Below are positions 13,782 through 22,831 of a DNA stretch of 54,163 nucleotides, in pieces (position 1 is the first letter of the stretch; every line of letters starts with the position of its first letter). Below the pieces are notes generated by a model. That model was given only the letters and a program-made list of their open reading frames with translations, did no database searches and was not told the origin of the DNA. A program made the position numbers and the translations under genes. The stretch is from Prevotella sp. ne3005 (GTDB taxonomy: Bacteria; Bacteroidota; Bacteroidia; Bacteroidales; Bacteroidaceae), in contig NZ_FOCK01000014.1 in NCBI RefSeq assembly GCF_900110085.1, positions 1 through 54,163 of the forward strand, in the 5' to 3' direction.

Positions 13782-15035
13782 TTACTCATCGCGCATCGCA
13801 TCAACCGGTTTGATGCTCATGGCACGGGCAGCAGGCGCCAAACCTGCCAGCACACCTAACGAGCTGACCACGAAAGCACAGAAGATGGCTGTCCAGAAAC
13901 TGACCTGGAAATGCGTCTCGACGATGCCGTCTTCTGTGTTATACATCTCCAGCATCTGCAGGATCGTCACACCGAAGAGGATGCCGCTCATACCCGCCAC
14001 CAACGTCAGCAGGATACTCTCGGAGATAATCTGCGACAGGATCATCTTGGGCGTAGCGCCGATGGCGCGACGGATACCGATCTCGGTGGTGCGCTCGCGA
14101 ACGGTGACCATCATGATGTTCGACACGCCGATGGCACCAGCCAGCAAGGTTCCCAGACCAACCAGCCAAATGAGGAAATTCACGCCCTTAAACAAATTAT
14201 CGAGCAGTTGGAAGAGCACCTCGGTATTAAACACCATCGCTCCTTGTTCGTCAGTAGGATCTACGTAGTGAGCCCTGGCCACCGTCTCTCGAAGGCGATC
14301 GGTAATATCCGACACAACCACACCCTTTCTGGCCGTCACGGCGATGACGTCAATCTGCTGTCCACGATTATAGGCCTGCTGCACCATCGTGAAGGGCAAC
14401 GTCACCATCTCCTCGCTTGTGCCGTTGATGGAGATGCTGCTGGTATTGTAGTCCACGCCTACCACTTGATAGTAAGTGGAGTCGATACGGATAGACTGTC
14501 CGCAGGGATTACCTCCTTCCTTAAACAGATCTTTGTAGATTTTCTTCCCCAGCACACAGACTTTCCTGTGATGCTTGAGGTCCATATCGTTGATGTACCG
14601 GCCATAATACAACTTAGGCCCGACCACATCTGCATATTCAGGCGTCACTCCCTGGACGTTAATCGTCACCTTACGGTCTTCGTGGTAGGCTGTGGATGAT
14701 GCATTCCACGGCATGAACACCACAGGGGCTATCACATCAAGTTCTGGAACACGCTGGCGCAGACGTTCAACATCCTTCAGGTCCATCGACCACCAGCGAC
14801 CTTTTCGGAATCCCTTGTAGGCCTTACTGGTTCGTTGAGTCCACACAAATGCAGAGTTAGTGGCAAAACCTTCAAAATTCTTATTGAGCATCTCTTTCAT
14901 GCCCTGTCCGCCTCCGATGAGTGACACCAGCATGAATACGCCCCAGAAGACGCCGAAGCCCGTCAGGAACGAGCGCGACTTGTTACGCGTCAACGTATCG
15001 AGAATCTCTCTGTATGTATCAACATCAAATCTCAT
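13782..15035 (-). CDS. MacB-type ABC permease (second copy)
   Basis: The 417-residue protein has the MacB/FtsX layout: first membrane helix at about 20-42 (FLTGFGVFWGVFMLVSLIGG), a periplasmic MacB core domain of about 220 residues, and three C-terminal helices (about 280-400), with SNIMMVTVRERTTEIGIRRAIGA between them. It pairs with the neighbouring permease (15066-16340) and the ATPase (16346-17065). The two permeases are paralogues, suggesting a heterodimer. Substrate unknown; such systems export peptides, lipoproteins or antibiotics. Confidence 0.9.
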   Translation of the reverse strand: MRFDVDTYREILDTLTRNKSRSFLTGFGVFWGVFMLVSLIGGGQGMKEMLNKNFEGFATNSAFVWTQRTSKAYKGFRKGRWWSMDLKDVERLRQRVPELDVIAPVVFMPWNASSTAYHEDRKVTINVQGVTPEYADVVGPKLYYGRYINDMDLKHHRKVCVLGKKIYKDLFKEGGNPCGQSIRIDSTYYQVVGVDYNTSSISINGTSEEMVTLPFTMVQQAYNRGQQIDVIAVTARKGVVVSDITDRLRETVARAHYVDPTDEQGAMVFNTEVLFQLLDNLFKGVNFLIWLVGLGTLLAGAIGVSNIMMVTVRERTTEIGIRRAIGATPKMILSQIISESILLTLVAGMSGILFGVTILQMLEMYNTEDGIVETHFQVSFWTAIFCAFVVSSLGVLAGLAPAARAMSIKPVDAMRDE

Positions 15036-15065
15036 ATTCTTCTTCGTTGCTTTCAGTTTATATCA

Positions 15066-16340
15066 TCAATCCGCGCGAAGCGCCTCAATAGGCCGAATGC
15101 GGCTGGCCTTGAAAGCAGGGATCAGTCCCGCAAAGGTGCCGGCAATAATCATCACCATCGTAGCCTCCATACACACATCGAGTCCTACGGTAGGATCAAC
15201 AAACATCGTAGCTTTGAAGGCACCTGTGTCGATGGTGTCGTGGCCCAGTGTGGCATCCATATATTCGTTGGCAAAGATACCCAACAGCATGCCGATATAG
15301 CCAAAGAATGTCGTGATAATCACACTTTCAATAATAATCAGTTTCAAGATACTCCAGGGCTTGGCACCAATAGCCTTGCGGATACCGAACTCGTGGGTGC
15401 GCTCCTTGACGGTAATGAGCATGATGTTCGACACACCGACAATACCAGAGAGCAACGTGAAAAGGCCAACAACCCAGAGCGCTGTTCGGATGATGCCGAT
15501 ACCCGTCTGCATCTGCAGATTCTGCGTGAAACGGTTCCAGAGCCAAATGGCACTCTCATCTTCAGGATGTGCCTGATGGCTGGCATTCAGTCGCTGGCGA
15601 TATTCCTTTTCGAAAGCCTCATTGGCTTCCTCTGTGGGTAGTCCGTGGAAGGTAAACTCGATGCGTCCGGCATCATCGGTGTTAGCACCATAGATGCGCT
15701 TGATGGCCGTATAAGAGGAGAAGGCGTCAGCTCTACCATTCTCGTTCTCCTTATAGATGCCCACCACCTTGAAGGCCAGACTACCTACGTTCACGTATTG
15801 CCCAACGAGCCGTGAGATATCCTTCTGTTTGTCGCTGCTTGCATTGAGGAGCTCTTTGGCCTGCTTGTTACTCACGATAATGACTTTACGGCTTTCCTTG
15901 ATGTCGTTATCGTTGATGAAACGTCCCAAGAGCATGTCCACTTTGTCTATTTTGATGTGGTTGGGATAGACACCGCAGAGCGAAGGGGTGATATACTGTT
16001 GTCCAAGGCTGATGGTGGCTCCAGTGCGATACTGGGCACCCACTTCATTGATGTTCTCCTTGAACTCTGAATCGGTAGTGCCGATGTCGCGCGTCTGAAG
16101 TCTGATCGAGCGTCCCTCCTTCATACCTTGATAAGGTTTTGAAGTCTCACCGCCGTAAACCACCATCGACGATGACAGGAAACGGTCAGACTGTTTCAGC
16201 TGGGCATTGATGAGTCCGTTGCCGGCTCCCAGCAGCACGACGAGCATGAAGATGCCCCATGCCACAGCGAAGCCAGTGAGCGTTGTGCGGAGTTTATTCC
16301 TCCGCGCCGTACTCCATATTTCAGTGATGATATCTCGCAT
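15066..16340 (-). CDS. MacB-type ABC permease (first copy)
   Basis: The 424-residue protein has the same architecture as its downstream paralogue: TTLTGFAVAWGIFMLVVLLG as first helix, a large periplasmic domain, and SNIMLITVKERTHEFGIRKA between the later helices. It begins 5 bp after the ATPase gene ends and is 30 bp from the second permease gene. Unlike fused Gram-negative MacB, no ATPase domain is attached. Confidence 0.9.
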   Translation of the reverse strand: MRDIITEIWSTARRNKLRTTLTGFAVAWGIFMLVVLLGAGNGLINAQLKQSDRFLSSSMVVYGGETSKPYQGMKEGRSIRLQTRDIGTTDSEFKENINEVGAQYRTGATISLGQQYITPSLCGVYPNHIKIDKVDMLLGRFINDNDIKESRKVIIVSNKQAKELLNASSDKQKDISRLVGQYVNVGSLAFKVVGIYKENENGRADAFSSYTAIKRIYGANTDDAGRIEFTFHGLPTEEANEAFEKEYRQRLNASHQAHPEDESAIWLWNRFTQNLQMQTGIGIIRTALWVVGLFTLLSGIVGVSNIMLITVKERTHEFGIRKAIGAKPWSILKLIIIESVIITTFFGYIGMLLGIFANEYMDATLGHDTIDTGAFKATMFVDPTVGLDVCMEATMVMIIAGTFAGLIPAFKASRIRPIEALRAD

Positions 16341-16345
16341 AGTCG

Positions 16346-17065
16346 TTACTTCATCATACCGTTAATACCAAATGGACTGGAGTTGTGTTCGAGGTTCTCC
16401 TCGATCTTGCCGATGATACCGTCCTTGATATGCACTATCTTATTCGTCTCATTAGCCACACCGCTCTCGTGAGTCACCACGACGATGGTCATGCCCTCCT
16501 CTTCGTTGAGATGCTTGAGCAGCTGCATCACCTCCACAGATGTCTTCGAGTCCAATGCGCCTGTTGGCTCATCAGCCAGGATAATCTGTGGACGGGTGAT
16601 GAGAGCTCTGGCTATCGCCACACGCTGTTTCTGTCCTCCCGACAGTTCATTGGGGTAGTGTTCTGCCCAGTCGAGAAGGCCCAGACGCTCCAGATACTCC
16701 AGAGCCATCTGATGGCGCTTCTTCCTGGACACCCCTTGATAGAATAATGGCAACTCAACGTTTTCCACGGCGGTCTTGAAAGAGATGAGATTAAACGACT
16801 GGAAAATAAAACCTATCATCTTGTTGCGATACTCGGCAGCCTTCGTCTCTGAGAGGTTCCAGATGGGAACGCCTGCCAGCTCGTAGGTGCCCGAGTCGTA
16901 GTTGTCGAGAATACCTAATATATTTAATAAGGTACTCTTACCAGAACCCGAGGCACCCATAATGGATACGAACTCACCTTTAGCGATGTCGAGCGAGATG
17001 CCCTTCAGCACATGGAGCGGCTGTGCGCCTTGATAGGTCTTGTTGATGTCTTGTAAATGTATCAT
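16346..17065 (-). CDS. ABC transporter ATPase, MacB/LolD type
   Basis: The 239-residue protein holds Walker A GASGSGKST (about 36-44), Q-loop FQSFNLI, signature LSGGQKQRVAIARAL (about 140-154), Walker B IILADEP and the switch histidine in VVTHE. The MacB/LolD group is indicated by the KLF-type SVMGASGSGKSTLLN-like N-terminal part and by the permease partners downstream. It is the first gene of the five-gene tripartite exporter operon and has a consensus promoter at 17119-17149. It powers the export cycle from the cytoplasmic side. Confidence 0.92.
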   Translation of the reverse strand: MIHLQDINKTYQGAQPLHVLKGISLDIAKGEFVSIMGASGSGKSTLLNILGILDNYDSGTYELAGVPIWNLSETKAAEYRNKMIGFIFQSFNLISFKTAVENVELPLFYQGVSRKKRHQMALEYLERLGLLDWAEHYPNELSGGQKQRVAIARALITRPQIILADEPTGALDSKTSVEVMQLLKHLNEEEGMTIVVVTHESGVANETNKIVHIKDGIIGKIEENLEHNSSPFGINGMMK

Positions 17066-17118
17066 TCTAATACAATCTATTTACCTTAGTTTAACTTAGT
17101 TCTGTCTGTTTGACGCTG

Positions 17119-17149
17119 CAAAGATACTAAAAGTTGCATAACATACAAA
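17119..17149 (-). promoter_or_regulatory. Promoter of the tripartite exporter operon
   Basis: TTTG (17149-17146), 19 bases, TATCTTTG (17126-17119) on the minus strand; the ATPase start is about 54 bases downstream. Confidence 0.8.
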
Positions 17150-17186
17150 AATAATGGGATAAATTACAATAATTTGTGACGAAAGG

Positions 17187-17540
17187 TTATTGTTTCTCCC
17201 ATTCCGCAGTGATATCCGAGATGGAAATATCCAATAAGCGCATCTGTCGGAAGAGTTCTGGCAGACGCTCCTTCATAAACTCCTGCTTACGGGCTTTGAG
17301 GATCTGCTTCTTCGCACCTTTCGTCACGAAGTAGCCAAGACCACGCTTGTTGTAGATAATCTCCTCACGCGCCAGTTGCTCGTAGGCCTTGACGGCTGTG
17401 TTGGTATTCACCTCCAACAGCACACTGTATTCACGGACTGACGGGATACGGTCGTCGTCCTTATACTTACCAGAGAGGATCTCGTCCATCAGGCGATCAG
17501 CCATCTGGATGTAGATGGGTTTATCGTTTGAGAATGTCAT
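17187..17540 (-). CDS. GntR-family regulator, YtrA subfamily
   Basis: The 117-residue protein has a winged helix (about residues 5-75: PIYIQMADRLMDEILSGKY, IPSVREYSVLLEVNTNTAVK, GLGYFV) and a short helical tail instead of a ligand-binding domain, as in YtrA-type regulators. Members of that group usually repress the ABC transporter operon they sit in. Here it is the last gene of the operon, overlapping the preceding membrane protein gene by 20 bp. A palindrome of YtrA-operator type lies on the operon promoter (19999-20022). Confidence 0.9.
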   Translation of the reverse strand: MTFSNDKPIYIQMADRLMDEILSGKYKDDDRIPSVREYSVLLEVNTNTAVKAYEQLAREEIIYNKRGLGYFVTKGAKKQILKARKQEFMKERLPELFRQMRLLDISISDITAEWEKQ

Positions 17541-18342
17541 AATTAGTCCACTTATTAGTAATTAGTTCAAAATTCTTGAAGATACGGAACGATGCCCAGT
17601 AGTTGAAAGCTGCGAGGATGACAAACATCACATCGAGCACATACGACAATGGATTCACATGGCGCACACCATCATAGATGACAAACAGGTTGAGGTGCCC
17701 TCCGGGTTCTACACAAAGATATTGCACCACGACAGGGAGGGCTATCAGAACAAGGCTCGACACGACAAAGGCATACTTGCGCAGCCAGGTGCCACCCAGG
17801 ATATACAGCGAGTGGATGAATACCAGCATCAACACTATGAACACGATCTCAGGCACCCAGAGTGGCCCCTGGCTAATAGGTATGAGCACATCCAGCAGCA
17901 GGGGAATTGTCGATATCCATTTGTCGCCGAAACATAGGGTCCTCACTGCCATTCTTAACGTATCGCCAGCAATCAATGACAATACCACACATGCCACCCA
18001 CACGACGGTTACATAGAACACCAATGAAAGGTATTTCTCTAGATTCGAGGCAGGCAGCATCAGGAATGCCGTACGCTTGGTTTTCTTATTCACATCCGAC
18101 ATGATGGAGCTGATACAAGCCAGCACACCTATCAGGCAGAAGGGTATTCCTAAAGACAAAGCACTGCCTTGGGCACTCTCTATAGAATCGGCAAAGGTAA
18201 AAACCAGCATCTCAGCCAGGAACACCCCGGCAAAAAAACCTAAGGTCCAGAACATCAGGTTACGGAAGTTGGCCTTTACCACCCAGCACAGCGTCTTTCC
18301 AAATCGATCGATATTAAAACTTTCCATCATATAATTCATCAT
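17521..18342 (-). CDS. Polytopic membrane protein, putative ABC-2-like permease (copy 2)
   Basis: The 273-residue protein has about six hydrophobic helices and no named domain that I recognise. It carries MLPASNLEKYLSLVFY near residue 95, shared almost exactly with the upstream neighbour (LPASNLEKYL). Both also end with similar YWASFRIF / FWLSYRFF stretches, so they are diverged paralogues. With the ATPase at 19149-19964 they probably form a heterodimeric exporter controlled by the GntR protein. Substrate unknown. Confidence 0.7.
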   Translation of the reverse strand: MMNYMMESFNIDRFGKTLCWVVKANFRNLMFWTLGFFAGVFLAEMLVFTFADSIESAQGSALSLGIPFCLIGVLACISSIMSDVNKKTKRTAFLMLPASNLEKYLSLVFYVTVVWVACVVLSLIAGDTLRMAVRTLCFGDKWISTIPLLLDVLIPISQGPLWVPEIVFIVLMLVFIHSLYILGGTWLRKYAFVVSSLVLIALPVVVQYLCVEPGGHLNLFVIYDGVRHVNPLSYVLDVMFVILAAFNYWASFRIFKNFELITNKWTNYDILKR

Positions 18343-19128
18343 TTATAAGTTCACAAACCTACCTATTACCTGCTGACGACAGAAGAACCTGTAAGACAGC
18401 CAGAAGTTAAGCGCAATCAGGAAGATATAGATTACATCCCACAGACGTACCAGATTGATGGCGGTATCACTGCTGATGCTTCTGGCGATATCATCATGCG
18501 GCCACAAGGCACCCAAAATGACACCTAACGCAATCAGCGTCGCACTCGTCAAGATCCAACTGTATTTGTGCGAACGGAAGAACGTGGCACCAACGGCATA
18601 GCACGAGTGAAGCCATACGAAAGTGAGTAGGATGCAGAGGATCAGGGGCTTGGGCGCGGCACCGATATGAAGTTGAGGACTCCCCATATACTGCATCACC
18701 AGCATCCTGCCCTCATGCCCCAACAGCCAATTCACCAGATACTGCACCAGGTCGGCTACTACAAACGAGCCTACGAAACTGGGCAGCAACAGCAGCCAAT
18801 AGCTATAGCGCATCAGGTATTTCTCCAAGTTCGAGGCAGGCAGCGTCATCAGCCGCTGGTCGTCGTGCTTGCCTCTCATGCTGTTGAACATCATCGTGGG
18901 TCCCAGCACGAGGATGGCGACAGTGGTAAAAAGCACCATAGACGTACAAGCTCCATAAGACGGTAATGAAGCTGGCTGATCATTAAACCTCGCCACACAG
19001 GTAAAGAACAGAAACATCAGCGTAAACACCACCAGCCAACTCAGTGTGTTCTTTACGAACCAACGGCGGTCCATCGTCAGCGACCAGCGCACTAACTTCC
19101 AGAACCTATTTACATTAAATTGTATCAT
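18343..19128 (-). CDS. Polytopic membrane protein, putative ABC-2-like permease (copy 1)
   Basis: The 261-residue protein has about six membrane helices. TLPASNLEKYLMRYSYW (near residue 95) matches the downstream paralogue and probably lies at a cytoplasmic coupling helix; that is inference. It ends flush with the start of the next gene and follows the ATPase gene by 20 bp, so the genes are one operon. Confidence 0.7.
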   Translation of the reverse strand: MIQFNVNRFWKLVRWSLTMDRRWFVKNTLSWLVVFTLMFLFFTCVARFNDQPASLPSYGACTSMVLFTTVAILVLGPTMMFNSMRGKHDDQRLMTLPASNLEKYLMRYSYWLLLLPSFVGSFVVADLVQYLVNWLLGHEGRMLVMQYMGSPQLHIGAAPKPLILCILLTFVWLHSCYAVGATFFRSHKYSWILTSATLIALGVILGALWPHDDIARSISSDTAINLVRLWDVIYIFLIALNFWLSYRFFCRQQVIGRFVNL

Positions 19129-19148
19129 AGTCAGTCCTCCTCTCTTTG

Positions 19149-19964
19149 TTAGATCTTGCCTTGTGTCACAGCATTGAAGAGCAGTTCGAGATTAATCTGA
19201 GTCTCTGCGCTGTCGGTCTTGCGAGGAGCGATGACGGCATTGCCCTGCAGCGAAGGTTCAGCATAGAGGACGTCGTCCGTCTCGGCTGGCGTGCGATATT
19301 CGAAGACATATTTCTCAGTGATCTCAGCCACATTGGCATCGAGCAGCAGCTTCTGCTGAGAGAGAATCAGGATGTGATCCAGCAGTGACTCTACATCGTG
19401 CACCTGATGGGTGGAGATAATCAGCGTGCGGTCGCCACTCATATAACGTGCCACCACCTTACGGAACTGGCTCTTTGAAGGAATGTCGAGACCATTGGTA
19501 GGCTCGTCCATCAGCATGACCTTCGTACCCGTAGCCAGGGCAAAGGCCATGAACACCTTTTTCTTCTGACCCATTGAGAGGGCATTCAGCTTCAGGTCTG
19601 ACGAGAGTTCAAAGTCCTTCAAACAATCCTCGAGCACGTTGGTGCTGAACAACGGATAGAAGGGGCGGTTGATCTTTACATACTCATCGAGCGACATGGC
19701 TGGCAGGTCAAACTCCTCTGGCACAATGAATATCTCGCTCAGGGTCTCAGGCTTACGGAGTTTTGTCTCAATACCGTCGAAGCTTACTGTACCCTTCTTG
19801 GGACGGAGCAGACCACTGATCAGATAGAGCAGCGTTGACTTACCCGTACCGTTCTTTCCCAACAATCCGTAAATGTTATCCTGCTTCAGTTCCAGACTGA
19901 AATCATCAAATACCAAGTCCTTCTGACCTGCATACTTAAAACTGATGTTTTTAACCTCAATCAT
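19149..19964 (-). CDS. ABC transporter ATPase of the GntR-linked system
   Basis: The 271-residue protein has Walker A GKNGTGKST (about 36-44), signature LSMGQKKKVFMAFAL, Walker B MLMDEP and the switch His in ISTHQVHDVE. The degenerate LSMGQ signature and about 60 extra C-terminal residues are common in the YtrB/drug-export ATPase group. It is the first gene of the operon with two membrane proteins and the YtrA-type regulator. A promoter and operator lie upstream at 19999-20031. Confidence 0.9.
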   Translation of the reverse strand: MIEVKNISFKYAGQKDLVFDDFSLELKQDNIYGLLGKNGTGKSTLLYLISGLLRPKKGTVSFDGIETKLRKPETLSEIFIVPEEFDLPAMSLDEYVKINRPFYPLFSTNVLEDCLKDFELSSDLKLNALSMGQKKKVFMAFALATGTKVMLMDEPTNGLDIPSKSQFRKVVARYMSGDRTLIISTHQVHDVESLLDHILILSQQKLLLDANVAEITEKYVFEYRTPAETDDVLYAEPSLQGNAVIAPRKTDSAETQINLELLFNAVTQGKI

Positions 19965-19998
19965 AGCTGTATTTATTTATTGATTTATCTTCTGTTAT

Positions 19999-20031
19999 AG
20001 TGTACCACTTCAATAGTACACTGCAAAAGTA
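19999..20031 (-). promoter_or_regulatory. -7 box and YtrA-type operator of the GntR/ABC operon
   Basis: TACTTTTG (20031-20024, minus strand) is the -7 box. Right after it, at the expected transcription start, lies an inverted repeat with arms AGTGTAC and GTACACT (19999-20005 and 20016-20022). Bacillus YtrA binds AGTGTA-N13-TACACT; here the same half-sites are separated by 12 bases. The operon encodes a YtrA-type protein, so autorepression is likely. Confidence 0.75.
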
Positions 20032-20157
20032 GGATAAATATCAATTCCCTCCAAACAATTTGGAAGAAATCTTTCATTCCTTAACACCATTTAACCATTA
20101 GCCTCGCGTGAACATTATTGTATTTATGATTAAAAATCATTAATCTTTAAGGGTGTA

Positions 20158-20189
20158 TTTGGTACATTCAATAATAATCGCTAACTTTG
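20158..20189 (+). promoter_or_regulatory. Promoter of the GH3 gene
   Basis: TTTG (20158-20161), 20 bases, TAACTTTG (20182-20189); ATG at 20225. Confidence 0.85.
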
Positions 20190-20224
20190 CTGCATCATTT
20201 CTAACCAACTTAATTCATTCAACG

Positions 20225-22831
20225 ATGAAGAGACTATTTATTTTTGTAATTTCGGCTATGCTGGGAACGGCTGCGATGGCGCAGGCGAAGTATCCGTTTC
20301 TGGATACGAAACTGTCGAACAAAGAACGTGTAGAGAACTTATTGAGTCTGCTGACGCCAGAGGAGAAAGTAGGACTGATGATGAACAAGTCGATATCTGT
20401 AGACAGACTTGGCATCCCGTCTTACAACTGGTGGAGCGAGGCCTGTCATGGTGTGCGCCAGGGGGGCTATACCGTCTATCCCCAGCCCATCGGCATGGCT
20501 GCAGCCTTTAATGCCCAACTGTTTTACGATGTATTCTCACAGGTGAGCGACGAGGCCCGTGCCAACTGGAACCGTACTGACCACAACGATCCTAAGCTGT
20601 TCAACGTGCCCATGGGCGTCATCTACTATCCTGGCAACCCGGAACTCACCTTCTGGTGCCCGAATGTCAACATCTTCCGTGATCCACGTTGGGGCCGTGG
20701 TCAGGAGACCTGTGGTGAGGATCCCTATCTGAATGCCGTCTTAGGCGTGCAGACCGTATTGGGCATGCAGGGTAACGATGACAAATACTTCAAGACCCAC
20801 GCCTGTGCCAAGCACTATGCCGTACACAGCGGTCCGGAGCCTCTGCGCCACTCGATGAACGTAGAGCCCACAAACCGTGACCTCTGGGAGACCTATCTGC
20901 CAGCCTTCAAGGCACTCGTAAAGAAAGGTAATGTACGTGAGGTGATGTGTGCCTACCAGCGATTTGAGGGTAAGCCCTGTTGTACAAGCGATCGTCTGCT
21001 CATCGATATCCTGCGCAACAAATGGGGTTACGACGCCATCGTGCTCACCGACTGCGATGCCATCAACAATTTCTTCAACAAAGGTCAACATGAGACCCAC
21101 AAGGACGGACTCTCCGCCTCTGTCGATGCCGTACTGAACGGCACCGACCTGGAGTGTGGTAAGGTGTTCATGTCACTCGTTGAGGGCTTGAAGAAAGGCC
21201 TCATCAAGGAGAGCGACCTCGATGCCCATCTGCGCAAGACCCTTATGGGACGTTTCGAACTGGGCATGTTCGATCCTGCTGAGATGCTGCCTTGGGCGAA
21301 ACTCGGTCCTGAGGTCATCAGCAGCGAGAAAAACAATGAGATGGCCACTCAGGCTGCACGCGAGTCGATGGTGCTGTTGGAGAATAAAGGTGGGGTACTG
21401 CCTTTGTCGAAGAGCATCAAGACCATCGCCGTTTTAGGACCTAATGCTGATGATGTAGAACTCTTGAACGGCAACTATGGTGGCACACCAACCGACAACC
21501 ACAAGCACTCACTCTTAGAGGGCATCAAGGCCGCTGTGCCTGGTGCGAAGGTGATCTATCAGAAGGCTTGTGAACTGAACGACGAATACCGTACCATCCA
21601 CCATCTGCAGGACTTCAACGACGGTAAGGGAGCAAAGGTGGAATTCTTCAATAATAAGGAATTAGCGGGCGAGCCTGCCAAGACCGACTATTACAACGAA
21701 CTGAACTTCTCCACTTTCGGAGCCTGGGGATTTGCTCAGGGCGTAAGTCGCGACTCACTGTCTGTACGCGTCAGCGGTAAGTATGTAGCCACCTTTACTG
21801 GTGAGATGAAATACACACTTACCACAGATAACGGCTATGTGCTGAAGGTAAATGGCGAAGTGGTGGAAGAGGCACAGGCTGGTGGACGTCGTTTCTTTGG
21901 CTTCGGACGCAAACCTGAGTACAAGTCGTTCCCCGTCGAGGAAGGCAAGACCTACGACATCGTGATTGAATACAAGCACGGCAACGGACAGTTCGCCATG
22001 CTGCGTGGTGACATCTGCGAGCGTATCCTTGTAGACTTCAATGACTTGGCCAAAGAAGCCGGTGAGGCCGATGCCATTATCATCATTGGCGGTATCTCTG
22101 CCCAGATGGAAGGCGAAGGTGGCGACAAACAGGACATCGAGCTGCCAAAGGTTCAGCAGATGCTGGTGAAGGCTATGCATGAGACCGGAAAGCCTGTCAT
22201 CTTCGTAAACTGCTCTGGTTCAGCTATCGCCTTTGGTAGTGTCGAGGGTCAGTACGACGCACTGATTCAGGCCTGGTATGCAGGTCAGGGTGGTGCCAAG
22301 GCATTGGCAGAGGTCATCTTTGGCGACTACAACCCTGGTGGCAAGCTGCCCGTAACCTTCTATCGCTCTAACAACGACCTGCCCGACTTCCTCGACTATT
22401 CGATGAAGAACCGTACCTACCGTTACTTCACGGGTGAGCCTCAGTATGCCTTTGGCTATGGCCTCAGCTACACCACCTTCAACGTGGGCGATGCCAAGAT
22501 CTCTGCCAAGTCGATGAAGAAGAATGGCAAGGTAACGATTACCGTTCCCGTCACGAATACTGGCAAGCGTGAAGGTACAGAGACTGTTCAGGTTTATGTG
22601 AAGGCCCTCGACGATGCGGGTGCTCCCATCAAGGCCCTGAAGGGATTCCAGAAGCTGTCACTGAAGGCTGGTGAGACCCAGAAAGCCACCATCGAACTGG
22701 ATGGTGAGGCCTTCGAATACTACGACGAGAGCATCGACGAACTGTCCACCAAGGCAGGTCGCTATCAGATACTCTACGGCACCTCGTCATTGGACAAGGA
22801 CCTGAAAGCCATTGATTTTACAGTGAAATGA
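20225..22831 (+). CDS. GH3 glycoside hydrolase with PA14 insert (beta-xylosidase or beta-glucosidase)
   Basis: The 868-residue enzyme has a signal peptide (to AMAQ, start chosen 36 bases after the promoter). The catalytic barrel (about 30-370) includes WWSEACHGVRQ, RDPRWGRGQETCGEDPY, KHYAVHSGPE and the nucleophile Asp 276 in VLTDCDAINN. The second GH3 domain is interrupted by a PA14-like insert (about 480-600) and followed by a fibronectin-III-like domain (about 750-865). The motif set resembles Prevotella xylan beta-xylosidases, but beta-glucosidase cannot be excluded. It is a periplasmic or surface enzyme releasing sugars from plant oligosaccharides. Confidence 0.88.
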   Translation: MKRLFIFVISAMLGTAAMAQAKYPFLDTKLSNKERVENLLSLLTPEEKVGLMMNKSISVDRLGIPSYNWWSEACHGVRQGGYTVYPQPIGMAAAFNAQLFYDVFSQVSDEARANWNRTDHNDPKLFNVPMGVIYYPGNPELTFWCPNVNIFRDPRWGRGQETCGEDPYLNAVLGVQTVLGMQGNDDKYFKTHACAKHYAVHSGPEPLRHSMNVEPTNRDLWETYLPAFKALVKKGNVREVMCAYQRFEGKPCCTSDRLLIDILRNKWGYDAIVLTDCDAINNFFNKGQHETHKDGLSASVDAVLNGTDLECGKVFMSLVEGLKKGLIKESDLDAHLRKTLMGRFELGMFDPAEMLPWAKLGPEVISSEKNNEMATQAARESMVLLENKGGVLPLSKSIKTIAVLGPNADDVELLNGNYGGTPTDNHKHSLLEGIKAAVPGAKVIYQKACELNDEYRTIHHLQDFNDGKGAKVEFFNNKELAGEPAKTDYYNELNFSTFGAWGFAQGVSRDSLSVRVSGKYVATFTGEMKYTLTTDNGYVLKVNGEVVEEAQAGGRRFFGFGRKPEYKSFPVEEGKTYDIVIEYKHGNGQFAMLRGDICERILVDFNDLAKEAGEADAIIIIGGISAQMEGEGGDKQDIELPKVQQMLVKAMHETGKPVIFVNCSGSAIAFGSVEGQYDALIQAWYAGQGGAKALAEVIFGDYNPGGKLPVTFYRSNNDLPDFLDYSMKNRTYRYFTGEPQYAFGYGLSYTTFNVGDAKISAKSMKKNGKVTITVPVTNTGKREGTETVQVYVKALDDAGAPIKALKGFQKLSLKAGETQKATIELDGEAFEYYDESIDELSTKAGRYQILYGTSSLDKDLKAIDFTVK

